A model generated the notes under the pieces. The model ran no database searches. It was not told the origin of the DNA and saw only the letters and a list, made by a program, of their open reading frames with translations. Position numbers and translations under genes: made by a program. Source: Prevotella sp. (lineage in GTDB: Bacteria > Bacteroidota > Bacteroidia > Bacteroidales > Bacteroidaceae). From it: DNA of 12,908 nt. How positions within the stretch are numbered: position 1 is the stretch's first letter; every line of letters starts with the position of its first letter. The DNA is taken from assembly GCA_021204735.1 (NCBI GenBank), contig JAJPYV010000211.1, forward strand, positions 11,197 through 24,104. Direction: 5' to 3'. Of this stretch, positions 6,598-12,908 are shown piece by piece.

Positions 6598-7278
6598 ATG
6601 TGGTTATTTAATTCATCTATTGGAAGGAAGGTCGTGATGTCCGTTACAGGTGTTGCGCTTGTCCTGTTCTTGACATTCCATTTGTCAATGAACATCGTCG
6701 CTCTTTTCTCAGGAAAAGCTTACAATGCCATTTGTGAGTTTCTTGGAGCCAACTGGTACGCATTGGTTGGTACACTCATTCTTGCTGCACTTATGGTAAT
6801 CCACATCGTTTACGCATTCATCCTGACAATTCAAAATCGTCGTGCGAGAGGCAATGAGCGGTATGCTGTTACTACCCGCCCTAAAAAAGTGGAATGGGCA
6901 TCACAGAATATGCTTGTCTTGGGATTGATAATCTTCTTAGGACTTATTCTCCACTTATTCAATTTCTGGTACAACATGATGTTTGCAGAACTTACAGGTA
7001 TAGTACACAAGTATTTGCCGACAGATGGATTCTCTTACATCATAGATACATTCTCAAATCCAGTCTTTGTAGTGCTTTACATCATCTGGATAGTTGCCAT
7101 TTGGTTTCACCTCTCACATGGATTCTGGAGTGCCATGCAGACTTTCGGTTGGAACGGAAAGGTGTGGTTCTGCCGTTGGAAGGTTATCGGACTTATTTAC
7201 ACGACGCTTTTAATGCTTGGCTTCCTCGTTGTTGTTTTGGCGTTTGCATTCGGTTGCGCTCCAAGCCTGCACTGCTAA
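6598..7278 (+). CDS. frdC: Fumarate reductase / succinate dehydrogenase cytochrome b subunit
   Basis: Membrane anchor of the quinol:fumarate reductase complex; it carries heme b and passes electrons from menaquinol to FrdB. From the ATG at 6598 it has 226 residues and begins MWLFNSSIGRKVVMSVTG, the normal N-terminus of Bacteroidetes homologues. Five hydrophobic spans are visible, at about 13-36, 57-79, 106-128, 156-180 and 196-218. Histidines within or next to them (His28, His69, His119, His171, His174) supply enough axial ligands for two hemes, as in the Wolinella FrdC and Bacillus SdhC type with one membrane subunit and no FrdD. An upstream ATG at 6523 would add 25 unconserved residues in the leader and was not used. 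The gene is first in frdCAB, 53 bp before frdA. In anaerobic Bacteroidetes this complex runs mainly as fumarate reductase; succinate oxidation is possible. Confidence 0.95.
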   Translation: MWLFNSSIGRKVVMSVTGVALVLFLTFHLSMNIVALFSGKAYNAICEFLGANWYALVGTLILAALMVIHIVYAFILTIQNRRARGNERYAVTTRPKKVEWASQNMLVLGLIIFLGLILHLFNFWYNMMFAELTGIVHKYLPTDGFSYIIDTFSNPVFVVLYIIWIVAIWFHLSHGFWSAMQTFGWNGKVWFCRWKVIGLIYTTLLMLGFLVVVLAFAFGCAPSLHC

Positions 7279-7331
7279 GTTGACTGTGTATGATTCTTAA
7301 TAAAAACACATAATTATAATTCGATAAGATT

Positions 7332-9281
7332 ATGGCTAAAAAAATAGATTCAAGGATTCCAGAAGGCCCAGTAGCCGAGAAATGGACCAATTATAAAGCT
7401 CACCAGAGGTTGGTGAACCCAAAGAACAAGTTGAAGCTCGATGTGATAGTTGTCGGTACGGGATTGGCAGGAGCCAGTGCAGCTGCCTCACTTGGTGAGA
7501 TGGGTTTCAATGTGTTGAATTTCTGTATTCAGGATTCTCCGCGCCGTGCACACTCTATCGCTGCTCAGGGAGGTATAAATGCAGCAAAGAATTATCAGAA
7601 TGATGGTGACTCTGTTTACCGCCTGTTTTATGATACTGTAAAGGGTGGTGACTATAGGGCACGTGAGGCAAATGTTTATCGTCTTGCTGAGGTGTCCAAC
7701 AACATTATCGACCAGTGCGTCGCACAAGGTGTGCCTTTTGCCCGTGAATACGGCGGAATGTTGGCAAACCGTTCTTTCGGTGGTGCGCAGGTTTCCAGAA
7801 CATTTTATGCTAAGGGACAGACAGGACAGCAGTTGTTGCTTGGTGCATACTCCGCATTGAGTTGTCAGGTGCATGCAGGTCGTGTTAAGTTGTACACTCG
7901 ATATGAGATGGAAGACGTGGTTATCGTCAATGGCAGGGCAAGAGGTATCATAGCAAAGAACCTTGTGACAGGAAAACTTGAGCGTTTCTCCGCTAATGCT
8001 GTAGTGATAGGTACTGGTGGTTATGGAAATACTTATTTCCTCTCTACGAATGCTATGGGTTGCAACTGTACGGCAGCGATGGCTTGCTATCGTAAGGGGG
8101 CTTATTTCGCAAATCCATCATACGTTCAGATACACCCGACATGTATTCCAGTACACGGTGAGAACCAGTCAAAACTGACGCTTATGTCTGAGTCGTTACG
8201 TAACGATGGTCGTATCTGGGTTCCTAAAAAACTGGAAGATGCCAAGAAGTTGCAGGAAGGCAAACTGCAGGGCAAGGACATTCCTGAAGAGGACCGCGAC
8301 TACTATTTAGAGCGTCGCTATCCGGCTTTCGGTAACCTCGTACCGCGTGACGTAGCAAGTCGTGCTGCCAAAGAGCGTTGCGACAAGGGTTATGGTGTGA
8401 ACAACACAGGTCTTGCGGTGTTCCTCGATTTCTCTGAGAGTATTGAGCGTCTTGGAAAGGATGTGGTGGAGCAGCGTTATGGTAACCTTTTCGATATGTA
8501 TGAGGAGATAACCGATGAGAGTCCATACAACAACCCGATGATGATTTATCCTGCCGTTCACTATACAATGGGAGGTATTTGGGTTGACTACGAACTGATG
8601 ACCAGCATTCAGGGCTTGTTTGCGATAGGTGAGTGCAACTTCTCCGACCATGGTGCCAACCGTTTGGGTGCTTCTGCTCTTATGCAGGGTCTTGCGGATG
8701 GTTATTTCGTATTGCCTTATACAATCCAGAATTACCTTGCCGACCAGGAGATATGGCCGCGCATCTCAACCGACCTGCTGGAATTTGTTGAGGCAGAAAA
8801 GGGAGTGCAGGCAGAGATTGACCGGTTGATGGGTATCGGTGGAAAACGTTCTGTTGACTCTATCCACAAGGAATTAGGACATATAATGTGGGAGCATGTT
8901 GGCATGGGACGCACTGCCGAAGGTTTGAAAGAGGGTTTGGAAAAGATCAAACTGCTTCGTAAGGAGTTTAACACCAATCTGCATATTCCTGGTTCAAAAG
9001 AAGGACTTAACGTGGAACTTGACAAGGCGATACATCTTCGTGACTTCCTTATCATGGGCGAACTTGTGGCTTACGATGCACTGTCACGCAACGAGTCGTG
9101 TGGTGGTCATTTCCGTGAGGAGTACCAGACAGAGGAAGGTGAGGCAAAGAGAGATGACAAAAACTTCTTCTATGTGGGCTGTTGGGAGTATCAGGGCACA
9201 GACGAGAAAGCCCCTGAACTCATCAAGGAACCGCTCGAATACGAGGCAATCAAGGTTCAGACACGTAACTATAAGAATTAA
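7332..9281 (+). CDS. frdA: Fumarate reductase / succinate dehydrogenase flavoprotein subunit
   Basis: Catalytic FAD subunit interconverting fumarate and succinate on the cytoplasmic face of the membrane. Its 649 residues match the long-form Bacteroidetes and epsilonproteobacterial proteins. Key features are an N-terminal extension of about 35 residues, the Rossmann FAD motif [12 protein letters not shown] (40-51), and [11 protein letters not shown], where His74 is the expected site of covalent flavin attachment. Active-site elements are PRDVASRA (Arg339), VHYTMGG (His410) and [10 protein letters not shown] (Arg444). The capping domain lies between roughly 260 and 370. The C-terminal part contains [15 protein letters not shown] and the [11 protein letters not shown] stretch typical of SdhA/FrdA. 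The gene sits between frdC (53 bp) and frdB (23 bp) on one strand and is surely co-transcribed. All key residues are intact. Whether the enzyme works as reductase or dehydrogenase in vivo cannot be settled from sequence alone; reductase is favoured by the di-heme anchor and the organism type. Confidence 0.97.
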   Translation: MAKKIDSRIPEGPVAEKWTNYKAHQRLVNPKNKLKLDVIVVGTGLAGASAAASLGEMGFNVLNFCIQDSPRRAHSIAAQGGINAAKNYQNDGDSVYRLFYDTVKGGDYRAREANVYRLAEVSNNIIDQCVAQGVPFAREYGGMLANRSFGGAQVSRTFYAKGQTGQQLLLGAYSALSCQVHAGRVKLYTRYEMEDVVIVNGRARGIIAKNLVTGKLERFSANAVVIGTGGYGNTYFLSTNAMGCNCTAAMACYRKGAYFANPSYVQIHPTCIPVHGENQSKLTLMSESLRNDGRIWVPKKLEDAKKLQEGKLQGKDIPEEDRDYYLERRYPAFGNLVPRDVASRAAKERCDKGYGVNNTGLAVFLDFSESIERLGKDVVEQRYGNLFDMYEEITDESPYNNPMMIYPAVHYTMGGIWVDYELMTSIQGLFAIGECNFSDHGANRLGASALMQGLADGYFVLPYTIQNYLADQEIWPRISTDLLEFVEAEKGVQAEIDRLMGIGGKRSVDSIHKELGHIMWEHVGMGRTAEGLKEGLEKIKLLRKEFNTNLHIPGSKEGLNVELDKAIHLRDFLIMGELVAYDALSRNESCGGHFREEYQTEEGEAKRDDKNFFYVGCWEYQGTDEKAPELIKEPLEYEAIKVQTRNYKN

Positions 9282-9290
9282 TTAGTTTAG

Positions 9291-9296
9291 AAAGGA
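9291..9296 (+). promoter_or_regulatory. Shine-Dalgarno-like site of frdB
   Basis: AAAGGA lies 8 bp before the frdB ATG at 9305, in the 23-bp gap after frdA. It is notable because most genes in this window lack a recognisable Shine-Dalgarno and have only A-rich leaders. Confidence 0.45.
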
Positions 9297-9304
9297 ACAA
9301 CATT

Positions 9305-10060
9305 ATGGCAAGAAATATAAGTTTTACATTGAAGTTCTGGCGTCAGAACGGACCTAAGGACAAGGGTCATTTTGATATGCGTGAGATGCACGACATACCA
9401 GACGATACCTCATTCCTTGAGATGTTGGATATCCTCAACGAGGAGCTTATCAACGAGGGTAAGGAACCTTTCGTGTTTGACCACGACTGTCGTGAGGGTA
9501 TTTGCGGTATGTGCTCATTATATGTCAACGGTCATCCTCATGGCCCTAACACCGGAGCAACCACATGTCAGTTGTATATGCGTCGCTTTAAGGATGGTGA
9601 CGTGATAACGGTAGAGCCATGGCGCTCGGCTGCATTCCCGATAATCAAGGATTGCATGGTTGACCGTGGTGCATTTGACAAGATAATTCAGGCTGGTGGT
9701 TACATCACCGTCCGCACCGGGCAGCCTCAGGATGCCAACGCCATTCTTATCCCAAAGGAAATTGCTGATGAGGCAATGGACTGTGCTACATGTATTGGTT
9801 GTGGAGCTTGTGTCGCAGCCTGCAAAAACGGATCTGCAATGCTCTTTATAAGTTCTAAGGTTAGTCAACTTGCTCTTCTGCCGCAAGGTCGTCCGGAGGC
9901 AGCCAAGCGTGTTAAGGCGATGATTATGAAGATGGAGGAGCTTGGCTTTGGCAACTGCACCAACACTCGTCAGTGTGAGGCGGAATGTCCGAAGAACGAG
10001 AACATATCAAATATCGCACGTCTGAACCGTGAGTTCATAAAAGCAAAACTGAACGATTAA
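9305..10060 (+). CDS. frdB: Fumarate reductase / succinate dehydrogenase iron-sulfur subunit
   Basis: Electron-transfer subunit linking FrdC hemes to the FrdA flavin. The 251 residues hold the three expected clusters. An N-terminal plant-type ferredoxin domain binds [2Fe-2S] through Cys62, Cys67, Cys70 (CREGICGMC) and Cys88. A C-terminal bacterial ferredoxin domain binds [4Fe-4S] and [3Fe-4S] through CIGCGACVAAC (Cys163, 166, 169, 173) and the second set Cys218, Cys224, Cys228 (ending ECPK). One extra cysteine, Cys160, sits three residues before the first motif. The ATG at 9305 has an AAAGGA Shine-Dalgarno-like site and follows frdA by 23 bp. It is the last gene of frdCAB; a palindromic repeat 18-50 bp after the stop may end transcription. 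Function is secure. Confidence 0.97.
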   Translation: MARNISFTLKFWRQNGPKDKGHFDMREMHDIPDDTSFLEMLDILNEELINEGKEPFVFDHDCREGICGMCSLYVNGHPHGPNTGATTCQLYMRRFKDGDVITVEPWRSAAFPIIKDCMVDRGAFDKIIQAGGYITVRTGQPQDANAILIPKEIADEAMDCATCIGCGACVAACKNGSAMLFISSKVSQLALLPQGRPEAAKRVKAMIMKMEELGFGNCTNTRQCEAECPKNENISNIARLNREFIKAKLND

Positions 10061-10078
10061 GATATTTAGCCCCTCGCT

Positions 10079-10112
10079 AATGTAGGGACACAATTTATTG
10101 AGTCCCTACATT
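10079..10112. repeat. REP-like palindrome between frdB and clcA; possible bidirectional terminator
   Basis: An 11-bp perfect stem (10079-10089 with 10102-10112, AATGTAGGGAC against GTCCCTACATT) encloses a 12-nt loop whose inner bases CAA/TTG can pair after one A-A mismatch. The first 25 bp (10081-10105) are identical to the outer end of the 143-bp element at 12766-12908. It lies between converging genes, where it could end transcripts from both sides, although no strong T-run follows. The origin as a repeat is clear; terminator action is inference. Confidence 0.75.
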
Positions 10113-10140
10113 GGTTGTGTGTCCCTACATTGGTTGAAAC
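10102..10140. repeat. Partial second REP-like unit, 16-bp direct repeat with 19-bp period
   Basis: GTCCCTACATTGGTTG occurs at 10102-10117 and again at 10121-10136. The second copy duplicates the outer end of the palindromic unit plus its flank and runs to GAAAC at 10140, the base next to the clcA stop codon. Read on the minus strand, the stretch 10140-10118 is identical over 23 bp to 12755-12777, so it belongs to the same repeat family as the right-hand element. Confidence 0.75.
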
Positions 10141-11955
10141 TCAGTCCTCACTCATATCAGCCACCATTTTGCGGTACATAACATACATGTGTGTACGTGA
10201 TATGTAACCAAGCAGGTGGTTTTCATGGTCCAATACAGGCAGCATGGCGGCGTCGGTATTGTCGAATTGTTTCATCACTTCCTCCATCGGGTCGTTTACT
10301 CCGAGTGTTGCCGGTGGTTGTGACATCAGTTGCCTTACCGTGAAATGGTTGTAAAGCTCTGTCCTGAAAACTATGTGCCTTATTTTAGTAATGTCTATCT
10401 CCCCGAGCAGGTTACCGGCATTGTCGAGAACTGGTAGGGTGTTGTTGTGGCTCTGACTTATGGCGTGAACTAACGAAGATAGGTTCATGTCAGGATTGAC
10501 AGCTGAATAAGTCTTGTCAATCACACTGTCAAGACTCATCAAAGTGAGTACTGCCCGGTCGGTATGGTGAGTTATCAGTTTGCCCTGGCGTGCCAACCGC
10601 ATACCGTAAATACTGTGAGGCTCGAAAATGATTATAGTGAGATAAGCACAGATACTTACTATCATAAGCGGAATGAACATCTGGTAGCCTCCTGTAATCT
10701 CTGCAATAAGGAAAATACCCGTGAGTGGGGCGTGCATCACACCAGCCATCACAGCAGCCATGCCGAGGAAGGCGAAATTCTTCTCCGGCACATAAATGCC
10801 TATCTCATACATATTCCAAATGCGGGCAAATAAGAAACCTGCGAATGCTCCTACAAACAGTGATGGTGCGAATGTTCCACCGCAACCGCCGCCGCCGTTT
10901 GTTGCTGATGTTGCGAATGCTTTTGTAAGCAGTACAAGACAGATATACGGAATCAACAAATTATTGTGCCCGAAGAATGGTGAGTTACTTAATACGGCAT
11001 CCCAGTCAGCCTCCGTACTGCCACTAATCAGTATGTTTATGCTTGAATATCCTTCACCGTAGAGTGAGGGGAAAAAGAAAATCAACGGACTCAATATCAA
11101 TGCGCCCAAAAGCAGTTTTCCTATCGGGTTGTCATTCAATTTGGCGAAAACCGACTCACAGGCATTCACGACACGTATGAAATAAAGACTCACGAAACCT
11201 CCGAAAATGCCCAATAATATGTTTGCCGGCACTCTTTCCACCTGCCAGGCACCGTCCAACTGGAAAGTGAACAGTGAGTCATCTCCCATAAAGATATATG
11301 TGAAACAGGTTGCCGTTACACTTGAAATCAGGATAGGCAGCAGGGATGCCATAGTAAGGTCAATCATCAACACTTCCAATGTGAATACCAAACCGGCGAT
11401 TGGGGCCTTGAAAATTCCCGCTATGGCAGCGGCGGCACCGCAACCCACGAGCAACATCAGTGTCTTGTTGTCCATTTTGAACATTTGTCCAAGATTGCTC
11501 CCGATAGCTGAACCTGTGAGTACAATAGGTGCCTCTGCTCCTACACTACCACCGAAACCGATGGTTATCGCGGAAGCTATTACCGAACTCCAGCAGTTGT
11601 GCCCCCTGAGTTTGCTTTTCTTACTACTGATGGCATATAAAATGCGGGTGATACCATGACTGATATTGTCCTTGACGATATACCTGACAAAGAGGGAGGT
11701 GATGTATATACCAATTACAGGATAGATAAGATACAACCAGTTGAATGAGGCGATGTTGAAACCGGCAGTAAGAAGACCTTGTATCTCCCTGATAATCCAG
11801 TGCAGCATGAATGCTGCCACTGCCGCGAAGAAACCAACGACAAAACTGAGAATCAGTGTGAACTGACGGTCAGAAAGATAGTGCTCACGCAACTTGATTA
11901 TTCGTTGCATGAGTGTTTTTTTCTCTTGTATTAAATCGATGTTTTCTCCTGCCAT
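10141..11955 (-). CDS. ClC-family chloride channel/transporter with C-terminal CBS pair
   Basis: Inner-membrane anion-transport protein of the ClC family, 604 residues. An N-terminal cytoplasmic helix (about 1-28) precedes the hydrophobic core (about 30-445), then two CBS domains (about 475-527 and 540-595) that usually sense adenine nucleotides. Family motifs are GSVGAEAPIVLTG (136-148), where Glu141 is the gating glutamate, FKAPIAGLVFTLEVL (182-196), and GGGGCGGTFAPSLFVGAF (354-371). Two positions are unusual. The first anion motif, GSGIP in E. coli ClcA, reads ISHGIT (98-103). The internal proton glutamate (E. coli Glu203) aligns with Val195, as in ClC channels. Proton-coupled exchange is therefore uncertain and I give no gene symbol. 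It lies 40 bp after tsaC on the same strand and is probably in its operon. The stop codon is directly followed by repeat sequence. Confidence 0.92.
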   Translation of the reverse strand: MAGENIDLIQEKKTLMQRIIKLREHYLSDRQFTLILSFVVGFFAAVAAFMLHWIIREIQGLLTAGFNIASFNWLYLIYPVIGIYITSLFVRYIVKDNISHGITRILYAISSKKSKLRGHNCWSSVIASAITIGFGGSVGAEAPIVLTGSAIGSNLGQMFKMDNKTLMLLVGCGAAAAIAGIFKAPIAGLVFTLEVLMIDLTMASLLPILISSVTATCFTYIFMGDDSLFTFQLDGAWQVERVPANILLGIFGGFVSLYFIRVVNACESVFAKLNDNPIGKLLLGALILSPLIFFFPSLYGEGYSSINILISGSTEADWDAVLSNSPFFGHNNLLIPYICLVLLTKAFATSATNGGGGCGGTFAPSLFVGAFAGFLFARIWNMYEIGIYVPEKNFAFLGMAAVMAGVMHAPLTGIFLIAEITGGYQMFIPLMIVSICAYLTIIIFEPHSIYGMRLARQGKLITHHTDRAVLTLMSLDSVIDKTYSAVNPDMNLSSLVHAISQSHNNTLPVLDNAGNLLGEIDITKIRHIVFRTELYNHFTVRQLMSQPPATLGVNDPMEEVMKQFDNTDAAMLPVLDHENHLLGYISRTHMYVMYRKMVADMSED

Positions 11956-11995
11956 GACTTTACCTTAATATAATAGTAGTATTCAAAGTTTGTAC

Positions 11996-12565
11996 CTATC
12001 TTCTTATTATCTGAATTTCACCGTTGTTGCTTATTTTGATTATGCTTGAAGGGGTATGCTGTTGTTTTTCCTGTCGCCTGCTCCAACAAACATAGTCAAC
12101 AGCGTTCACTATCTCTTCTGATATATTTTTAAAATTCTGTGCTGCCGGCATTCCACTTATGTTTGCGCTCGTTGACACAATAGGTTTCTGAAATCGGTAA
12201 CAAAGTTCTTTTGAAAACTCCTCATTAGTTATGCGCATTGCAATACTGCCGTCTTCTGCTATAAGGTTTTCAGCAAGATTTACAGCATTGTCGAAGATTA
12301 TTGTTGTTGGTTTGGTGGCAAGTTCCATTATATTCAGTGCCACTTCGGGGGCGTTGCGCACATAGCGTTGCAGACGAACATCAGAATCCACAAGACAAAT
12401 CATTGCTTTTGAATCGTCTCTCTTTTTGATGGCATATACTTTTGCCACTGCCTCTTTGTTCGTGGCATCACATCCTATTCCCCATACCGTGTCGGTAGGA
12501 TAGAGTATTACTCCTCCTTCCTTCATCACCTTCACAGCGTTCATTATGTCTTCTTTGCGATTCAT
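11996..12565 (-). CDS. tsaC: L-threonylcarbamoyladenylate synthase (TsaC/Sua5/YrdC family)
   Basis: Makes threonylcarbamoyl-AMP from threonine, bicarbonate and ATP, the first step of the t6A37 modification of tRNAs reading ANN codons. The 189 residues form a single YrdC domain without the C-terminal Sua5 domain, the TsaC-like short form. Visible motifs are ILYPTDTVWGIGCDA (20-34), the KKRDDSKAM nucleotide/threonine loop (47-55), SIAMRI (107-112) and the STSANISG motif (131-138). The ATG at 12565 gives an N-terminus (EDIMNAVKVMKEGG) typical of Bacteroidetes homologues. A second ATG at 12544, with AAAGAAG upstream, would remove seven residues and cannot be excluded. The partner genes tsaB, tsaD and tsaE are not in the window. 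It leads a probable two-gene unit with the ClC gene 40 bp downstream, and a candidate promoter lies at about 12647-12674. Confidence 0.93.
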   Translation of the reverse strand: MNRKEDIMNAVKVMKEGGVILYPTDTVWGIGCDATNKEAVAKVYAIKKRDDSKAMICLVDSDVRLQRYVRNAPEVALNIMELATKPTTIIFDNAVNLAENLIAEDGSIAMRITNEEFSKELCYRFQKPIVSTSANISGMPAAQNFKNISEEIVNAVDYVCWSRRQEKQQHTPSSIIKISNNGEIQIIRR

Positions 12566-12646
12566 CCCCTTGATTCTATGTTTTTTGTATAGTTATAAAA
12601 ACATTCAATTTTTGTTTTATCCAAACAGGTATTCATATCGTTATTG

Positions 12647-12674
12647 CAAATATATGAAAATTATTTTATACAAA
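12647..12674 (-). promoter_or_regulatory. Candidate promoter of tsaC-ClC unit
   Basis: On the minus strand TATATTTG (12654-12647) is a full match to the Bacteroidetes -7 box, and TTTG (12674-12671) lies upstream. The spacer is 16 bp, shorter than the usual 19-21, so the upstream box is less certain than the -7 box. The predicted start near 12640 leaves a leader of about 75 nt. The surrounding 12566-12720 is AT-rich with no gene visible. Confidence 0.45.
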
Positions 12675-12726
12675 TAATTTTACCAATCTTTTTATTTTTT
12701 TTATTTCTTATTTTGCGAAGCATTGG

Positions 12727-12762
12727 CAATGTTTCAACCAATGTTTCAACCAATGTTTCAAC
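12727..12762. repeat. Tandem repeat, 3 x 12 bp (CAATGTTTCAAC)
   Basis: Three exact head-to-tail copies of CAATGTTTCAAC at 12727-12738, 12739-12750 and 12751-12762. They are followed by a partial copy (CAATGT, 12763-12768) that overlaps the start of the 143-bp element by three bases. The repeat unit is also found, as a single GTTTCAACCAATG on the minus strand, beside the clcA stop codon, so the unit and the palindromic element travel together. Confidence 0.9.
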
Positions 12763-12765
12763 CAA

Positions 12766-12908
12766 TGTAGGGACACAATTTATTGAGTCCGCTCGTTTCG
12801 GAGAAACGAATGAATGTATGCAATTTGTTCATAGAATTTTGCCATTATATTATTGTGTATTCATACGCCCCGTTGGGGCGTGCGGACTCAATAAATTGTG
12901 TCCCTACA
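12766..12908. mobile_element. Symmetric 143-bp REPIN/MITE-like element
   Basis: Perfect 27-bp terminal inverted repeats (12766-12792 and 12882-12908) begin TGTAGGGACACAATTT and end at the last base of the window. Directly inside each is a 17-bp hairpin with a 7-bp stem and 3-nt loop: TCGTTTC-GGA-GAAACGA at 12793-12809 and ACGCCCC-GTT-GGGGCGT at 12865-12881. A 55-bp AT-rich core (12810-12864) separates them. Each end repeat is itself a GTAG-headed imperfect palindrome (GGAC...GTCC), like REP sequences mobilised by REP-associated tyrosine transposases. It has no coding capacity and is presumably non-autonomous. The family assignment is inference: no transposase is in the window and the right-hand flank is not visible, so target-site duplication cannot be assessed. 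Confidence 0.75.

Noticed and set aside
12727..12768. CRISPR-like array
   Set aside because: The units are 12 bp with no spacers and no cas genes nearby; it is a simple tandem repeat.
12566..12908. Short gene in the right-hand intergenic region
   Set aside because: The stretch is AT-rich promoter DNA followed by repeats and nested palindromes; no open frame of protein-like composition was found.

Overview
The window looks like chromosome from an anaerobic Bacteroidetes of the Bacteroides/Prevotella type. The evidence is a three-gene frdCAB fumarate reductase operon with a di-heme cytochrome b, promoters of the Bacteroidetes form (TTTG near -33, TAnnTTTG near -7), AT-rich intergenic DNA with few Shine-Dalgarno sites, and protein sequences typical of that group. 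The genus is an inference.

Layout. Bases 3-62 hold the last codons of an unidentified plus-strand gene. From 67 to 6365 six housekeeping genes all read leftwards, in transcription order mnmG (tRNA U34 modification), apt (adenine salvage), uvrC (excision repair), dtd (D-aminoacyl-tRNA deacylase), a MazG-like pyrophosphohydrolase and deoC (deoxyribose-phosphate aldolase). The last four are closely packed (17-36 bp gaps). At about 6.40-6.47 kb lie two back-to-back promoters, one for mnmG and one for the frd operon. From 6598 to 10060 frdC-frdA-frdB read rightwards. They meet clcA (a CBS-domain ClC protein) and tsaC/sua5 (threonylcarbamoyl-AMP synthase), which read leftwards from 12565 to 10141.

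Two non-coding systems stand out. First, two perfect 16-bp parS centromere sites (TGTTTCACGTGAAACA) flank apt. They start exactly 700 bp apart, and each lies 6 bp beyond the stop codon of the upstream gene. They imply a ParB-loading zone, and so probably a position in the origin-proximal part of the chromosome; mnmG (gidA) is a classical origin neighbour in many bacteria. Second, a GTAG-headed palindromic repeat family brackets the tsaC-clcA pair. At 12766-12908 it forms a strikingly symmetric 143-bp element: 27-bp perfect inverted repeats, then a 17-bp hairpin at each side, then a 55-bp core. Between frdB and clcA it appears as a reduced 30-bp palindrome that looks like an internal-deletion derivative. 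It resembles REPIN/MITE-type non-autonomous elements; no transposase gene is visible here.

The protein-coding genes are conventional. The main oddities are a ClC protein with Val at the position of the internal proton glutamate and a non-canonical first chloride motif, and a His/Cys-rich N-terminal tail on DeoC. I do not see an unknown multi-gene defence or biosynthetic system; the novelty here is in the non-coding elements.
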